From assembly GCA_004380135.1 (NCBI GenBank), contig QXCR01000090.1, positions 56,587 to 120,586 of the forward strand: a stretch of 64,000 bases of DNA, given 5' to 3'. Shown here piece after piece: positions 33,302-43,721 of the stretch; positions within the stretch are counted from its first letter, which is position 1, and each line of letters begins with the position of its first letter. The notes under the pieces were generated by a model. The model had not been told where the DNA came from, ran no database searches, and saw only the letters and a list, made by a program, of their open reading frames with translations. Origin of the DNA: Stemphylium vesicarium. Taxonomy: Eukaryota > Ascomycota > Dothideomycetes > Pleosporales > Pleosporaceae. Position numbers and translations under genes: made by a program.

Positions 33302-34913
33302 CTACATTGTGGGCTGAGCCGGATATCCGTCACCCCCGTAATTGTCCGAGGACTGCTTAACGCTCGTCACCATCGTGCTAGGGGCAACCGAGGGCGAGGC
33401 TGAAAGTGTGGCTGGTGATGTAGAAGCTGGGTAATCTAATGATATATCAGTCACTATCTCGAGATGGGAACGTGGCCGGCACAAGCTTACCAGCCATGTT
33501 GGTACCCGAAGACAGAATACTCGTCTCAGCCAGGCCAGACGTCGGGGTCTTAATTGTATCTGATGTCGAAGGTAGAAGAGCCGTGCTACTAGCTTCGTAC
33601 GTGGCACTCATGCTTTCTGCTAGCGAAGAGCTGGGAGACACGGGCAATTATGCACTCGCTGTTGAACTGGTCACGGATTCGGAGGCTTCCATTGTTTGTG
33701 TGGGAGACATGGGGTAGGCAGAGGAGTCTAGACGTTGTCAGATAGGGGCTGGTATGTTCAAGAGACCATGAAAAGTCTACTTACTTGCAGTGCTGGATTG
33801 AGACAATTGCGACGAGAGTGTGTTACTTTCCGAAAGGTAGCCTGTCATCGTAGAAGATTCCGCTGCGGTTTCATGGGCGCTTTGTGGAATTGTCATGGCG
33901 GAGGAAGTCGGATTTTGCGCAGCACTGGATGGACCCGTAGAGCTGGCAATCGGAGTAACCACAGAAGAAAAGTCTGCTCAATCACGTTAGATCTCTTCCG
34001 GACTCCCTCAACAAGAGGATACTCAATTAGGGTTTCAAACTCACCAGTGGCACCAGATGTTATGGGCAAAATGGACATGACCCCACTGCTTTCTTCCGGA
34101 TAAGGCGCAACTAAGCTAGGCTTGTAGCTTTCGGAGGTAGTACTCGTTGTCAAGTACCCTGTGCCGTATCCCGTGGGCATTGGCAGTTCAGTAGCTGTAA
34201 CTGTTGCTCTCGGCTCTTGAAAATCGGATGACATGTCGACTCCGTTATTGACCGCAGTAAACACACTGGATGGCGAGCTAGCTCCAGTTGCAGACGAGGC
34301 GCGCGAATCGCCTGTACTGGAGTAAGTAGCGCTTGAAGAGAGAATAACGGACTCGTAGATAGACGTAGCCGGGCTCACCGGAGGTGGTATCCTCGGTTCG
34401 CCAATGCCGCTGGTTGAACAAGCCATCCCGGTGCCTGAAGAGGGATTGGTAGGATACCCTGTCGCAATGTCAGATAACGTGACCCACAGGGTTCAAGGCA
34501 TGCTTACCCTTCATGCTACCAGATCCGCCTTGTGTGGGATAGTAGCCAGTCTGTAAAGCCGCCGGCGGAACGATGCTGGTATATCCGGGAACCGTGACTG
34601 TTTGTGTGACAGTAGCGCAAGAAGTCTCAGAACTTAGAATGCTGGAAGTCAAAGACGAGACATTGGCTACGCTTGACATGCCAGTCGGAAAAGTGAATCC
34701 AGTACCCCAAGTAGTAGTAGTAGGATACGGGACTCCAGTGCCTTGGCCTACCGATGAGAGATAGTCTAGGCTGGAGGCTTGGTACATATCCTGTGAAGAA
34801 GATGCCTGAACAGCACCTGCCCACCTCGGAAAGACGAGAGCGGATGCGAGGGAATTCGTACCTGCAAGAAAGACGGAGAAGACTACCGGCTTGGAGATAG
34901 AAGTGATCGTCAT
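33302..34913 (-). pseudogene. Secreted mucin-like Ser/Thr-rich protein gene with an in-frame stop
   Basis: Five exons can be traced: 34913-34508, 34458-34045, 33973-33785, 33727-33491 and 33435-33302 (1380 nt, 460 codons). All introns are GT-AG, 49-71 bp, and interrupt a Gly/Asn/Asp codon in phase 1. The start MTITSISKPVVFSVFLAG is a signal peptide. The rest is almost wholly Ser/Thr/Pro/Ala, so an O-glycosylated wall or secreted protein is likely. Exon 4 has a TAA at 33650-33648, with the same frame and the same composition on both sides and intact splice sites further on. The gene is therefore either a recent nonsense allele, a sequencing error, or makes a protein of ~361 aa. No GPI signal is seen at the traced end. 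Confidence 0.7.
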
Positions 34914-36041
34914 GAGGAGCGATCTTGAAATGCTCCGAGGATGTCTCTGAGGGATAAATGTGAAAGTTAAAGAAGTAGGCTTTGGTGGAAAGAGAGAGAA
35001 AAGCCGTAGGTGGTTGGTAAAGACACTGAGGAATTGATGGCATACATATACCTCTGGCCAGTAATTCATGTCAACACTACTCGGGTGAAGATTGCGTGGC
35101 CATCTCTGCACTTGTTACGCTGACCGCGTATGTTTCCGCGCCCTCATCTCATGTCTTGGAATATCAAACATGCTGTTTTTGAATGACGTCAATTCTAATG
35201 TCTATCTGAAGGTGGCGTAGGCATCTTAGCCCCGCGCCGACCCGGTATTGGAATTGAATGACAAGGCGCAGGTTTGGAATGGGGGCGATGACCCCAGGCG
35301 ACAACCAAGGAGGCAGCCACGGCGCAGAGGAGCTGAAGAAAGACAGCTGCCATGAGGGAAATCGTAAGATCAGGAGTGAACGAGTGGCAGTTCCGAATTG
35401 TCAAGGCTGGTAAAACCCTGAAGATCTCCATAAATTTTCTTTGAATTAGGCATCATAACGCAGCCTTGGATTTGTTGTGATGCAAACACTTCTATGGGGC
35501 AAAGGGAGCTCGTTCAAAACGAACGACCCTGCAGCACCAATGGATTTGTCCTCCACGTATGCATAGGTTTCGGAACGATAGATGACCGCGAAATTGCCTT
35601 CATTTGTCAGGGTAGAGGGAGCGGGTTGTTTGATGTTATGTTTTCGGAGACCGAAGCAAACACCCCAGAAATCGACCCCCAAATTGCACGCTAGGCTTAG
35701 CGTGTCATTAGCGTGTGAGGCCTCATCGCATACTCAGCCGGATACTCTGTATGCCCCGCCGACTCCATTAATAAGACATCCCTCAATCTTGATGCGCACC
35801 TCGTGACTTTGTGAAGTTGCGCACCTACATGAAGCGAGTCTCGACACCTCATGGAGCGGAGACTCAAAACACTGGCATCACTGACTGATTCGCTCAAAGC
35901 CACTTTTTTAAGGGAGAGAAAAAAGTTCTTTCCATACATGTATATTGACAAGTACCTACTATCTGCAAAAGACTACAAAAGAAAACTCACTGGATGCATT
36001 TCTGACATGACATTATCCCTTCCCGCGGATCCACAAGAGCT
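34914..36041. other. Intergenic, 1.1 kb
   Basis: ORFs at 35195-35431 (78 codons, one hydrophobic stretch) and 35446-35682 lack support. The first ~200 bp should be the mucin gene promoter. No repeat or RNA gene seen. Confidence 0.45.
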
Positions 36042-37076
36042 CTACTCAATATCCACCTTGCGAATCTCAACATACCCAGAGTCCAACTTCGGAACCTCAA
36101 CTCTCAGTACACCGTCCTCCAACTTGGCAGTGATACCGTCAGCATCAATGCTGGCTGGGTTCGCTCTCGTGCCCAGGCGGATCTTTCTCTCGAAAGCTCC
36201 CACTTTCCTTTCGTTCACAGCAAGTGTCTTCAGGAACTCTTCGTCACCAGGGCGGTAGATGACGCCGGCAACGCTAAGCTCGCTCTTCTCGGTATCCCAG
36301 TTTACACCGACGTCTTCTTTCTTAGCACCGGGTAGGGAGACGTGAACGACGTAGGCGGATTCCGTATCGAAAATGTCGGCTTCGGGGATGTGATCTTCAG
36401 ACTCACTGGCCTTGGTAGTGTCGTTGGTGTTGGCGTTAGATGGGTGGGCGTCGTTGAATTGGTTGAAGAGCTGAGTGACCAGAGTAGAAGGGTCGAAGGA
36501 GTTGCCGCCGAAACCAAAGGGCCCACCTCCCATGCCTCCAAAAGGACCCCCATGTCCCCAAGGACCCCAGCCTCCACGACGACCATCATGGTGGTGGCCA
36601 TGGTGAGGGCCGAGTCCATAATGCGGTCCAGGGCCGTGACGAGGTCCAAAGCCACCCCAGCCACCAAGTCCACAGTGGCCGCGCGGTCCTCCACCGCGGC
36701 GACCATGAGAGCCTCGCCCATGTGGACGGTCTTCGCCATGGGCTTCGTTATCAGAACCGGCGTTTTCAGATGGACCCTCGCCGTTGTCATTTGCGTCGTT
36801 CATCTCGGCATCTTTCTCTCTCGCGGGCTCTTCACGTTGGTGCTCGTAGCGTTGGTGTGGAGGGCCTCCGCGATGAGGCATCCCACCACCGAAGAACTGG
36901 TGACCCCAATTCCAGGGAGCAAACGGGTCTTGGGGTCCTTGCGGCCCCGCGCGTTCGCGCTCGTGATCGGTGTCATCATTGCGATTCTCACCAGGATGCT
37001 GAGAGCCTTGCTGTTCAAGGTTCGCGATGAAGTCCCAGAATGGAGCTGATTGATTCATGTATGTGACCGATGGCAT
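36042..37076 (-). CDS. Small heat-shock protein, Hsp20/HSP30 type, with long Gly/His-rich insert
   Basis: Intronless, 344 aa from the ATG at 37076 (MPSVTYMNQSAPFWDF); the frame continues upstream, but the TATA box position favours this start. Residues ~1-30 are the aromatic N-terminal arm of fungal HSP30 proteins. Residues ~40-210 are a polar, then Gly/His/Pro-rich low-complexity region. The alpha-crystallin domain covers ~240-344: 'DTESAYVVHVSLPGAKKEDV', 'WDTEKSELSVAGVIYRPG', 'FERKIRLGTRANPASIDADG' and 'LEDGVLRVEVPK'. It should act as an ATP-independent holdase under heat or oxidative stress. A TATAAAA box and a CCCCT stress-element core lie upstream. The His-rich insert may bind metal, which is inference. 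Confidence 0.94.
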   Translation of the reverse strand: MPSVTYMNQSAPFWDFIANLEQQGSQHPGENRNDDTDHERERAGPQGPQDPFAPWNWGHQFFGGGMPHRGGPPHQRYEHQREEPAREKDAEMNDANDNGEGPSENAGSDNEAHGEDRPHGRGSHGRRGGGPRGHCGLGGWGGFGPRHGPGPHYGLGPHHGHHHDGRRGGWGPWGHGGPFGGMGGGPFGFGGNSFDPSTLVTQLFNQFNDAHPSNANTNDTTKASESEDHIPEADIFDTESAYVVHVSLPGAKKEDVGVNWDTEKSELSVAGVIYRPGDEEFLKTLAVNERKVGAFERKIRLGTRANPASIDADGITAKLEDGVLRVEVPKLDSGYVEIRKVDIE

Positions 37077-38192
37077 GTTGATGGTTTGAGAAATATTGTG
37101 GTAGATGGACAGATAGACGATGGGAAATGTGTGTTTGGATGGCACGAGAATACTCCACCTACCTGATCGAGAGTTTTATAGAAAGCAAACACCTCCAGGC
37201 ATCAGTTCGCACGTGTAAGCGTACGTGTATGCTCCCCTCTCTGCCTTGCTCGCCACGCCGCCCTGTGGTCACAGAATGCGCCATCGCATCAAAAGAGCCA
37301 ATCGTACGACATTTGTCCAGATTATGAGAAGCGCACAGAAGTCACCGGAAGCATTATCGGCGATAGGCTCGTCTGCCGCGTATCTAGAGCATTGTCTGGC
37401 CAGGTTGTGAGAAGGCAGGAGGGCGTTGCGCGTCCAGGCGACCGGGCAGGTCGGGGGTTAGTTTGCTCCGGTGTGGCGGTGACTGTGGCGAACAAGACAT
37501 GATTGGCTACAGGCCGGCTGTAAGGGTGTGCTGCGCGCATGTCAGAAGCCCGCCGGGGTAATCTATTATCCGCATTGCACTCCAAGTAATAGAATAGTTG
37601 GAACGGCAAAGAAGATAGGAGAAGAAAGCGAGACATGAGATGAGCCCATAGCAGGGAGTGACAGCATCGGATGATTGAGGGTTAGCGGCGTGGATACAGC
37701 TCATGCAGCCCGACCTGACTCGAGGAACCAATGCCCTGTGCTATGATCTTGGCTCCATTTACAGGCAGCATACATACACTGTTGGTGGTGACTGCGATCT
37801 CCGAGCGCGGGAGCCGTATCGTATCGGTTGGGGACGTTTGTGATTGTGGTGGTCATGGGTGGCTGGTTCGCTGTCGAGGACCCCGACGCATACATACACT
37901 GTCTACCGGCTTGTTTGTGAATGTAGATGGATCGTCGGATGATGTCGCGATGCATAAGGCTGGAGGAGTTCGGTGGCGGCCTGCTGCTGTCTAAGGTAAG
38001 CAGGGACGAGGCGGGGGAGGGGTAGCTGCCGCTAGCTTTGCCATGACGCTATATGTTTTCAACAAACATTGCGCCCCACCAGACTTCTCTTTTAAACTGC
38101 TGGGCAACTACCGACACTTATCCCCACCAAAAAACCATCCACAACTCCACTGATTCAATTTCTACAATCTCAGTTGTAACTCCAAATTCATC
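37077..38192. other. Intergenic, promoter of the Hsp20 gene
   Basis: Region between divergent genes. It has a TATA box (37174-37180), a CCCCT stress-element core at 37234-37238 and a 15-bp direct repeat (gcatacatacactgt) at 37768-37782 and 37888-37902. No supported ORF. Confidence 0.5.
37174..37180 (-). promoter_or_regulatory. TATA box of the Hsp20 gene
   Basis: TATAAAA on the minus strand, about 98 bp before the ATG at 37076, as expected for an inducible heat-shock gene. Confidence 0.6.
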
Positions 38193-38759
38193 ATGTCCGG
38201 AAGCATCCCCACCTCCACCTCCGTCAGCGAGTCGGCCGTCATCGAGGCGCCCTTCAGCGATGTCTGGCACCTGATCAAGCTCCAGGACTTCAGCAAGTTC
38301 TGGTCTAAGCTCGAGAAGAGCGAGTTCGTCAAGGGCACCTCTGATGAGACCGACATCGTCAAGTGGACTTTCAAGGACGGTACCGAGCTTGAGGTCAAGC
38401 AGGAGGAGCACTCAGTAAGGAATTTCACAGGTTTTTTCTTTTTCTTTTTTCGCATCGCTAATTTTAAATTTCAGTCCATCGACCACTTTATCACATACTC
38501 CGTCATTACTTCCAAGCCCGAGCTCTCCTACTCCTCCGTCGTCTCTACCATCCGCGCATACCCCGTCACCTCAGGCAAGCACCAGGGACAGACATTCATC
38601 ACATGGTCTGGCAACTTCAGTAGCGATGCTGATGCCAGTAAGTACACTTGCTCACGGATTCGTTGCTCATGCTAACATTATCTAGGCGTTATCCAGGACG
38701 CTAAGTTCAAGCGCCGCGAGGCTCTCGCCGACCTCGCCCAGGCTGCTTCCAAGAAATAG
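38193..38759 (+). CDS. SRPBCC / Bet v1-like (START-type) small protein
   Basis: Exons 38193-38414, 38475-38637 and 38686-38759 give 152 aa. Introns are 60 and 48 bp with strict GTAAGN donors; the first has a long pyrimidine tract. The sequence follows the helix-grip fold of the polyketide-cyclase/START-like superfamily: 'ESAVIEAPFSDVWHLIKLQDFSKFW' at the start (residues ~13-37), an acidic/aromatic beta sheet ('DIVKWTFKDGTELEVKQEEHS'), 'SVITSKPELSYSSVVSTIR' and a C-terminal helix. It is probably a cytosolic lipid or ligand carrier; the ligand is unknown. Codon use is strongly C-ending, which suggests high expression. Confidence 0.9.
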
Positions 38760-39132
38760 GTTTCCAAACAGTACATAAACAGGCGCTTGAGCAACTTGAG
38801 TTTGCAGGAATTCACGTCGTCAGGTGACTTCATTGTGTTTCCACCACGGAAAATGCTCTATAGCTGCTGAGAAGCGGTCAGGAGCTGTATTGTATCATAG
38901 CAATAGTAACGAGAGATTGACATAAATGCTTCATCTTCAGCACTGGCATGACAACTACATGCAGGTCTTTGTGTTCGACCGAAACTTGAACATCACTCCA
39001 TATATATCTAGCACATTCAAGCATCGAAGACGTTTTCATTTCCATTTCTATAGCGATTGCCATCGCCATATAATACCCCTAAATCCGGTACAGATTATTC
39101 AACATATCGCAGATCGATTTCATCCAACGCAA
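38760..39132. other. Intergenic, convergent 3' ends
   Basis: Lies between the SRPBCC gene and the minus-strand hypothetical gene. No supported ORF. Confidence 0.4.
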
Positions 39133-39692
39133 TCACAACTCGTCATCCTCCCCAATAACCAACTTGAACAAATCCTCCCTCTCCTTCTTCATCGAGAAAG
39201 GCTTAAGGCGCTCTTCCTCTGCCGCCTTTTCCCCATTCTCCTTTAGCCACGCCGCCCGCCGCCGCTTATTCTCTTCTGCCTCAATCGGACTTTCGACATG
39301 AACGGTACTGTCGCGCCCCCGCATCATAGGTCTCAGGACGTCTGCAGGCGGCGCCGCAAAGCTCGCCTCGGCGAACTTTGGCGGCGCAGTCATGCACACC
39401 CGCTTGGGGGGATCGAGGTTAAAGAGTTCGGTAAATATGGGCACGTAGGCGTACTTGACGCCGGGGACGAGGGCGAAGGGGGAGAGTTTCGAGAAAAACT
39501 TTCGCTTTTGCTTCTTGTTGGTCGGGGAGGGCGAGTCGGACGAAGAGGAGGATGTGGAGGAAGACGAAGGCTCGGGGATGCTGGGATGCTTGGTACTCCT
39601 AGTTTCGGCTGTGACGGGCTCGTGGAGAGTCTTCAGCTTGACCTTCCGCTTCTTATTAACACCAGTGGTGTGCAATTCGCCAGCACCTTTCA
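39133..39692 (-). CDS. Hypothetical protein, 5' end unresolved
   Basis: The frame is open up to 39798, directly after the permease stop, but has no ATG before an internal Met-Met at about codon 120, so at least one upstream exon is missing. A good acceptor (CCGTACAG) at 39693-39694 would start this exon at 39692. The encoded part is basic with a poly-Ser stretch, then a conserved-looking core ('GVKYAYVPIFTELFNLDPPKR', 'SFAAPPADVLRPMMRG') and a charged helix ending 'FKLVIGEDDEL'. No family recognised. The donor GAATCAG|GTCCGC inside the last permease exon is in the right phase, so a shared or read-through transcript is possible. Confidence 0.6.
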
Positions 39693-39798
39693 CTGTACGG
39701 GCAAAGGAGGTGACAGAACACGAGGGTACGAAAATTGGAGGGCCTCGAAGGGCAGTAAAACAGTAATAGATTGTGGTTGCATGTACCGACACACCAAA

Positions 39799-41515
39799 CT
39801 ATTTGGCTGTGTGCGGACCTGATTCTTCGCTGGCGATTTTCGAGTGTCCAGATTCAGCGCTCTGCTCCTGACTCCTCATCGCCTCTAGTACCTCGAGCCC
39901 CATATCCGACCTGGGGCCAGTAAAATTCTTGCGGCCATCAAAAAACCATTGGAAAGTGCTTATAAATAATATGATACCGAATGCGACGACACAGTAGTCT
40001 AGAGAGGTTAGAGAAGACTTTCAAACGTATCTGAGAAGACTTACTCATGTTTGAAGGAGTCACTGGTAGTTCCGGGGGGAATAGAAACAAAACGGTAGTG
40101 ACGATAGTGTACGAAACGCCGACAATGTTTGCTACCCAGCCAATGGGCCCGGGTAATACAAAGGATCTTGGACCAAGCATCTTCCTACCACGACAAAGGT
40201 TAATCGCAACAGGTATGGCGTAGCTTACACCCAAGGCAACAACCGATGCAGATATGAGGGCGTTGAAGGCGCTGCTTGACCCAATCAAGATCAAGCCAAA
40301 GAGTATCGTCAGGGTAGCAGCTAGAATCAGCGCATTGAGGGGTTGGCCGAGTCTTGGATGCACCTTTGCGAAAAACCTCGAATAAGGTAGGCCCCCATCT
40401 CGAGCGAAGCTGTATGTCATCCGACTGGACGTGGTCATGATTGCAGTCTCCGCGAAAAGAATGCAAATCAGAGGAAACATCAGCAGACATGTAGCTCCCG
40501 CTCGGCTCTTGGTTGCATTGTACAATATCTGCAGAAGCGGACCAGGTGCTGCGGATATGACAGAGGCTGCATCGCCCCCAGAGACAAACAGCAAGACCAT
40601 CAGGAAGATGAAGCCTGTGACAGTGCCAATACAGACGCAGTATATCATGATCTTGGGCCCCTCGACTGAGGCGTTTGGAATTTCCTCGATCATGTGGGCA
40701 ACAGCATCGTAACCTGTCAGACCGAATCCACCCTGAAGCAATCCGAGGAGCCAAGCAACGCCATCGGGCCAGCCCGTCTCGTTGATGAACTCAGTGAAGA
40801 CGAATTCAGCAGAGGCGTAGTCGGGAGATGCGCAGGCGAGAACCGTGATGCAGACAATTGCAAATCCTCCGATAGACCAGATGAATGCGGTTCGGTTGAC
40901 GTAAGGCAACAAGTTATTCAAGAAGGCGTTGACCACGAAGGCGATAAGCGTCCAGGCAACGTAAATCAGCCAGACTTGCCACGCTTCTAGCGTGAATTCT
41001 GGATGCCATAGCGCAATAAGGTCGGATATGAGTTGCGAAGCAAGGAGGCCTCCCGAAGTGGTTAGGGCGATCCATCCCGAGACGTTAATCCAACCAGTGA
41101 TGAAGGAGGCTACAGGGACCCATTTCTTCGGAGTAATCACGGCAACCCAGTGATATCTGTGTCTGCATTAGTTTGGATTCAAAGGGGCTAAATGTAATGA
41201 TACTCACTGTCCACCAGCTGTGGGATATGCGGACAGAAACTCTGCCAGTGACGAAGCCAAAGCCAGGTTGCAGATACCGGCTGTGAGGAGTCCCCAGATG
41301 ACGCTGGTCGAACCGCCAGAGGGCAAAGCAAGACCGAGCGATGTAGAGAGTGCTGTCCATGAGTTCAAGATGGCGAAAGCCAGCCCCAACATGGATATCA
41401 GACTGAAGTTGCGCTGCAGCTCGCCCTTGTGACCGAGAGCCTGCAGCTGGGCCTCATCGTCGAGGTTTTGTCGCTCGGCGGGCTTCATGGTGTTTGCCGG
41501 ATCAGTAGGAAGCAT
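39799..41515 (-). CDS. APC-superfamily amino-acid/GABA/choline permease
   Basis: Exons 41515-41208, 41156-40045 and 39998-39799 give 539 aa. Introns of 51 and 46 bp are in phase and rebuild 'YPTAGGQYHWVAVI' and 'TPSNMNYCVVAFGI'. About twelve hydrophobic helices are visible. The family motifs are 'NFSLISMLGLAFAILNSW' in helix 1, 'GGLLASQLISDL', 'GYDAVAHMIEEIPNAS' (the consensus acidic loop) and 'SRMTYSFARDGGLPYSRFF'. The C-terminal 'FFDGRKNFTGPR' is typical of fungal GABA permease (Uga4) and choline transporter (Hnm1) relatives. It is a plasma-membrane or vacuolar uptake carrier; the substrate is not decided. A GATAAG site upstream fits nitrogen control. It is divergent from the phosphatase gene. 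Confidence 0.93.
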
Positions 41516-42230
41516 GTGAATGGGCTATGCACAGAAGAGATGCGATGAGCAGTACTATATAATACGAACATGATGCCGTCGCACCGGAGGCTCGGGCGGT
41601 TTCGTCAGCCATGCATCGATTTACGACGGCTACCCGGAACGGGTATGTCCAGCAGACTGGTTGAAGCTTGACGAAGCTTACTTTGGTGTCAGCCACAGAT
41701 AAGATGCCCTCGTTCCGGGACAAAACATGGGGTAAGGGCCAATCAGAGGGGAAGCTGCCGTCTATCTCGCGCTTGACGAAACGGCGTTACATCGCTCTCC
41801 ACCGCGCGAAATATCGTATCATGCAAGCCACCGCGCGTCAAAGGCGTTAGCGACGATAATTGACGCGAACGGATGACACGAAGGAGGTCCCCGATATCGA
41901 GAAAGAGATAAAGGCTGCGGTTGTGAATGTAGACGTTTGTCGAAGCTTTGGTCCTCAGACTTGGCGTCCTTGGCCCAAGCGACCCTCACGACGGCTGCGA
42001 CTCGACAGGGCGCGATAGCATGATGGTTTCCCATGTGCGTGAATGGTTGTGTGTGTTGCAACATTCGCACTCTCTTCTTCAGCTCAGAAAATTACCGTCT
42101 TGAAGTTGTAGAGGCGGTTCATGGGCCAGTCGTCCACACAGGCGCATACGTCACCGCTCCAGTCTCCACGTTCCCTAGGGTCCAGGCGGCTTGTAACGGC
42201 GAGATTCTCCTACAATCCCTCGACCCTTAG
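41516..42230. other. Divergent promoter region between permease and phosphatase genes
   Basis: 715 bp shared by two divergent genes. Contains GATAAG at 41698-41703 and another GATAAA near 41905. No supported ORF. Confidence 0.5.
41698..41703 (+). promoter_or_regulatory. GATA-factor site upstream of the permease
   Basis: GATAAG, the preferred core of AreA-type nitrogen regulators, 183 bp before the permease ATG. One site alone is weak evidence, but it fits the gene type. Confidence 0.3.
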
Positions 42231-43721
42231 ATGCCGCAGCCCTGGAAAAGAATGCGCGGAGACCAACACTCAGAATACACTCCTCTGCCCTTGAGCGAGA
42301 AGGAATCGTTTCCGTCCAAACGCGCGCGACGCAATCATGGCTCGACAGGGCCACGCACCCGCGTACTCCAGGTGGTCGGCGCCCTAGCAGTCATGTACGG
42401 GCTCACCAGCATCTTCGGCTTCTCCACCTCCAAGTCGTGCGACACCATCGACGAGGGTTACCGATGCAGCCCGAAGACGACGCACTTCCTGGGCCAGTAC
42501 TCGCTATGGTACTCGGTGCCCTCCGAAATCGACGTTGCACCTCCAAAGGGCTGTGAGGTTACTTTTGCGAATGTCCTCTCCCGCCACGGCGGCCGCGACC
42601 CGACTTTTGGCAAGTCGATAGCCTACCACCTCCTCATTGCCGAGATCCAGAACACGAGCACATCATACCCGAACGAGTTCAAGTTCCTGAAAGACTATGA
42701 CTATACACTGGGCGCGGATGAATTGACAGATGCTGGAAGACAGGAGATGGTGAACTCGGGCGCCCATTTCTACCGTCGGTATCAGAAGCTTGTCGGCGGG
42801 AACACGCCATTCGTGCGTTCTGGCGGACAGCATCGTGTCTTGGAATCAGCTCAGCGCTGGCTCATGGGTGTCGCGGAGTCCCTAAATGAGGAGCCTCGAA
42901 AGGTTGATCTGGTCATTCCGGAAGGATCGGCTTGGAACAACACGCTGTCTCACGACATCTGCCCTGCTTCCGAGGCCGGACCGAGCCATAATATTGGGAG
43001 CAGAGCGCAATCTATATGGACAGAGATCTTCGTGCCGCCAATTCAGAGTCGCATCAATTCAGCTCTTGGTACCAATCTTAGCGCGGCCGCTACCGTGTAC
43101 CTGATGGACATGTGTCCGTTTGACACCCTGGCGCATCCTTCGGCGAAACTATCAGACTTTTGCAAACTGTTTACAGAAGAAGAATGGCGCGGTTACGACT
43201 ACTACCAAACGCTGGGCAAGTACTATGGCTATGGGGCAGGAAATCCGCTGGGACCCACGCAAGGTGTTGGCTATGTCAATGAGCTCTTGGCGCGACTGAC
43301 CCAGAAGCCTGTCGATGACAACACCAACACCAATCGCACACTCGACTCCGATCCCAAGACGTTTCCTCTCGATCGCAAAGTATACGCCGACTTCAGTCAC
43401 GACAACGACATCAGCAATGTCCTAGCCGCTCTCGGCCTCTACAATAACACCGAACCCTTGTCGAACACTACGATGGAGGATACAGATCAGACTAATGGGT
43501 ACTCGGCTGCGTGGACAGTGCCCTTCGCTGCCCGCATGTACGTCGAGAAGCTGAAGTGCAAGGACGCAGACGAGGAGTCTGTCCGCGTCATTGTGAATGA
43601 CCGTGTGCAACCATTAGGATTCTGCGGGGGAGACCAACATGGAAGATGCACACTGAGTAAATTTGTGGAAAGCCAAAGCTTTTCAAGAAGCGGTGGGTTG
43701 TGGAACCAGTGTTATGAATAA
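42231..43721 (+). CDS. Membrane-anchored histidine acid phosphatase (phytase/MINPP-like)
   Basis: Intronless, 496 aa. The N-terminus is basic and cytosolic, followed by one transmembrane helix (residues ~45-62, VLQVVGALAVMYGLTSIFGF), which suggests a type II anchor instead of a cleaved signal. The catalytic domain has the phosphate pocket 'VLSRHGGRDPT' (nucleophile His ~119), 'FVRSGGQHRVLESAQRW' and the proton-donor motif 'FSHDNDISNVLAAL' (His ~390), with many cysteines and N-glycosylation sites in the order of histidine acid phosphatases. It should release phosphate from phytate or other monoesters at the surface or in the secretory route. The pocket has Gly-Arg-Asp where the usual form has x-Arg-Tyr/x. 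Confidence 0.9.
   Translation: MPQPWKRMRGDQHSEYTPLPLSEKESFPSKRARRNHGSTGPRTRVLQVVGALAVMYGLTSIFGFSTSKSCDTIDEGYRCSPKTTHFLGQYSLWYSVPSEIDVAPPKGCEVTFANVLSRHGGRDPTFGKSIAYHLLIAEIQNTSTSYPNEFKFLKDYDYTLGADELTDAGRQEMVNSGAHFYRRYQKLVGGNTPFVRSGGQHRVLESAQRWLMGVAESLNEEPRKVDLVIPEGSAWNNTLSHDICPASEAGPSHNIGSRAQSIWTEIFVPPIQSRINSALGTNLSAAATVYLMDMCPFDTLAHPSAKLSDFCKLFTEEEWRGYDYYQTLGKYYGYGAGNPLGPTQGVGYVNELLARLTQKPVDDNTNTNRTLDSDPKTFPLDRKVYADFSHDNDISNVLAALGLYNNTEPLSNTTMEDTDQTNGYSAAWTVPFAARMYVEKLKCKDADEESVRVIVNDRVQPLGFCGGDQHGRCTLSKFVESQSFSRSGGLWNQCYE

Noticed and set aside
36342..37049. 235-codon plus-strand ORF over the Hsp20 gene
   Set aside because: Shadow of the Gly/His-rich insert; the minus strand carries the alpha-crystallin domain and a TATA box.
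39298..39822. 174-codon plus-strand ORF opposite the hypothetical gene
   Set aside because: Low-complexity Gly/Arg product of the antisense of Ser/Pro codons; no independent support.
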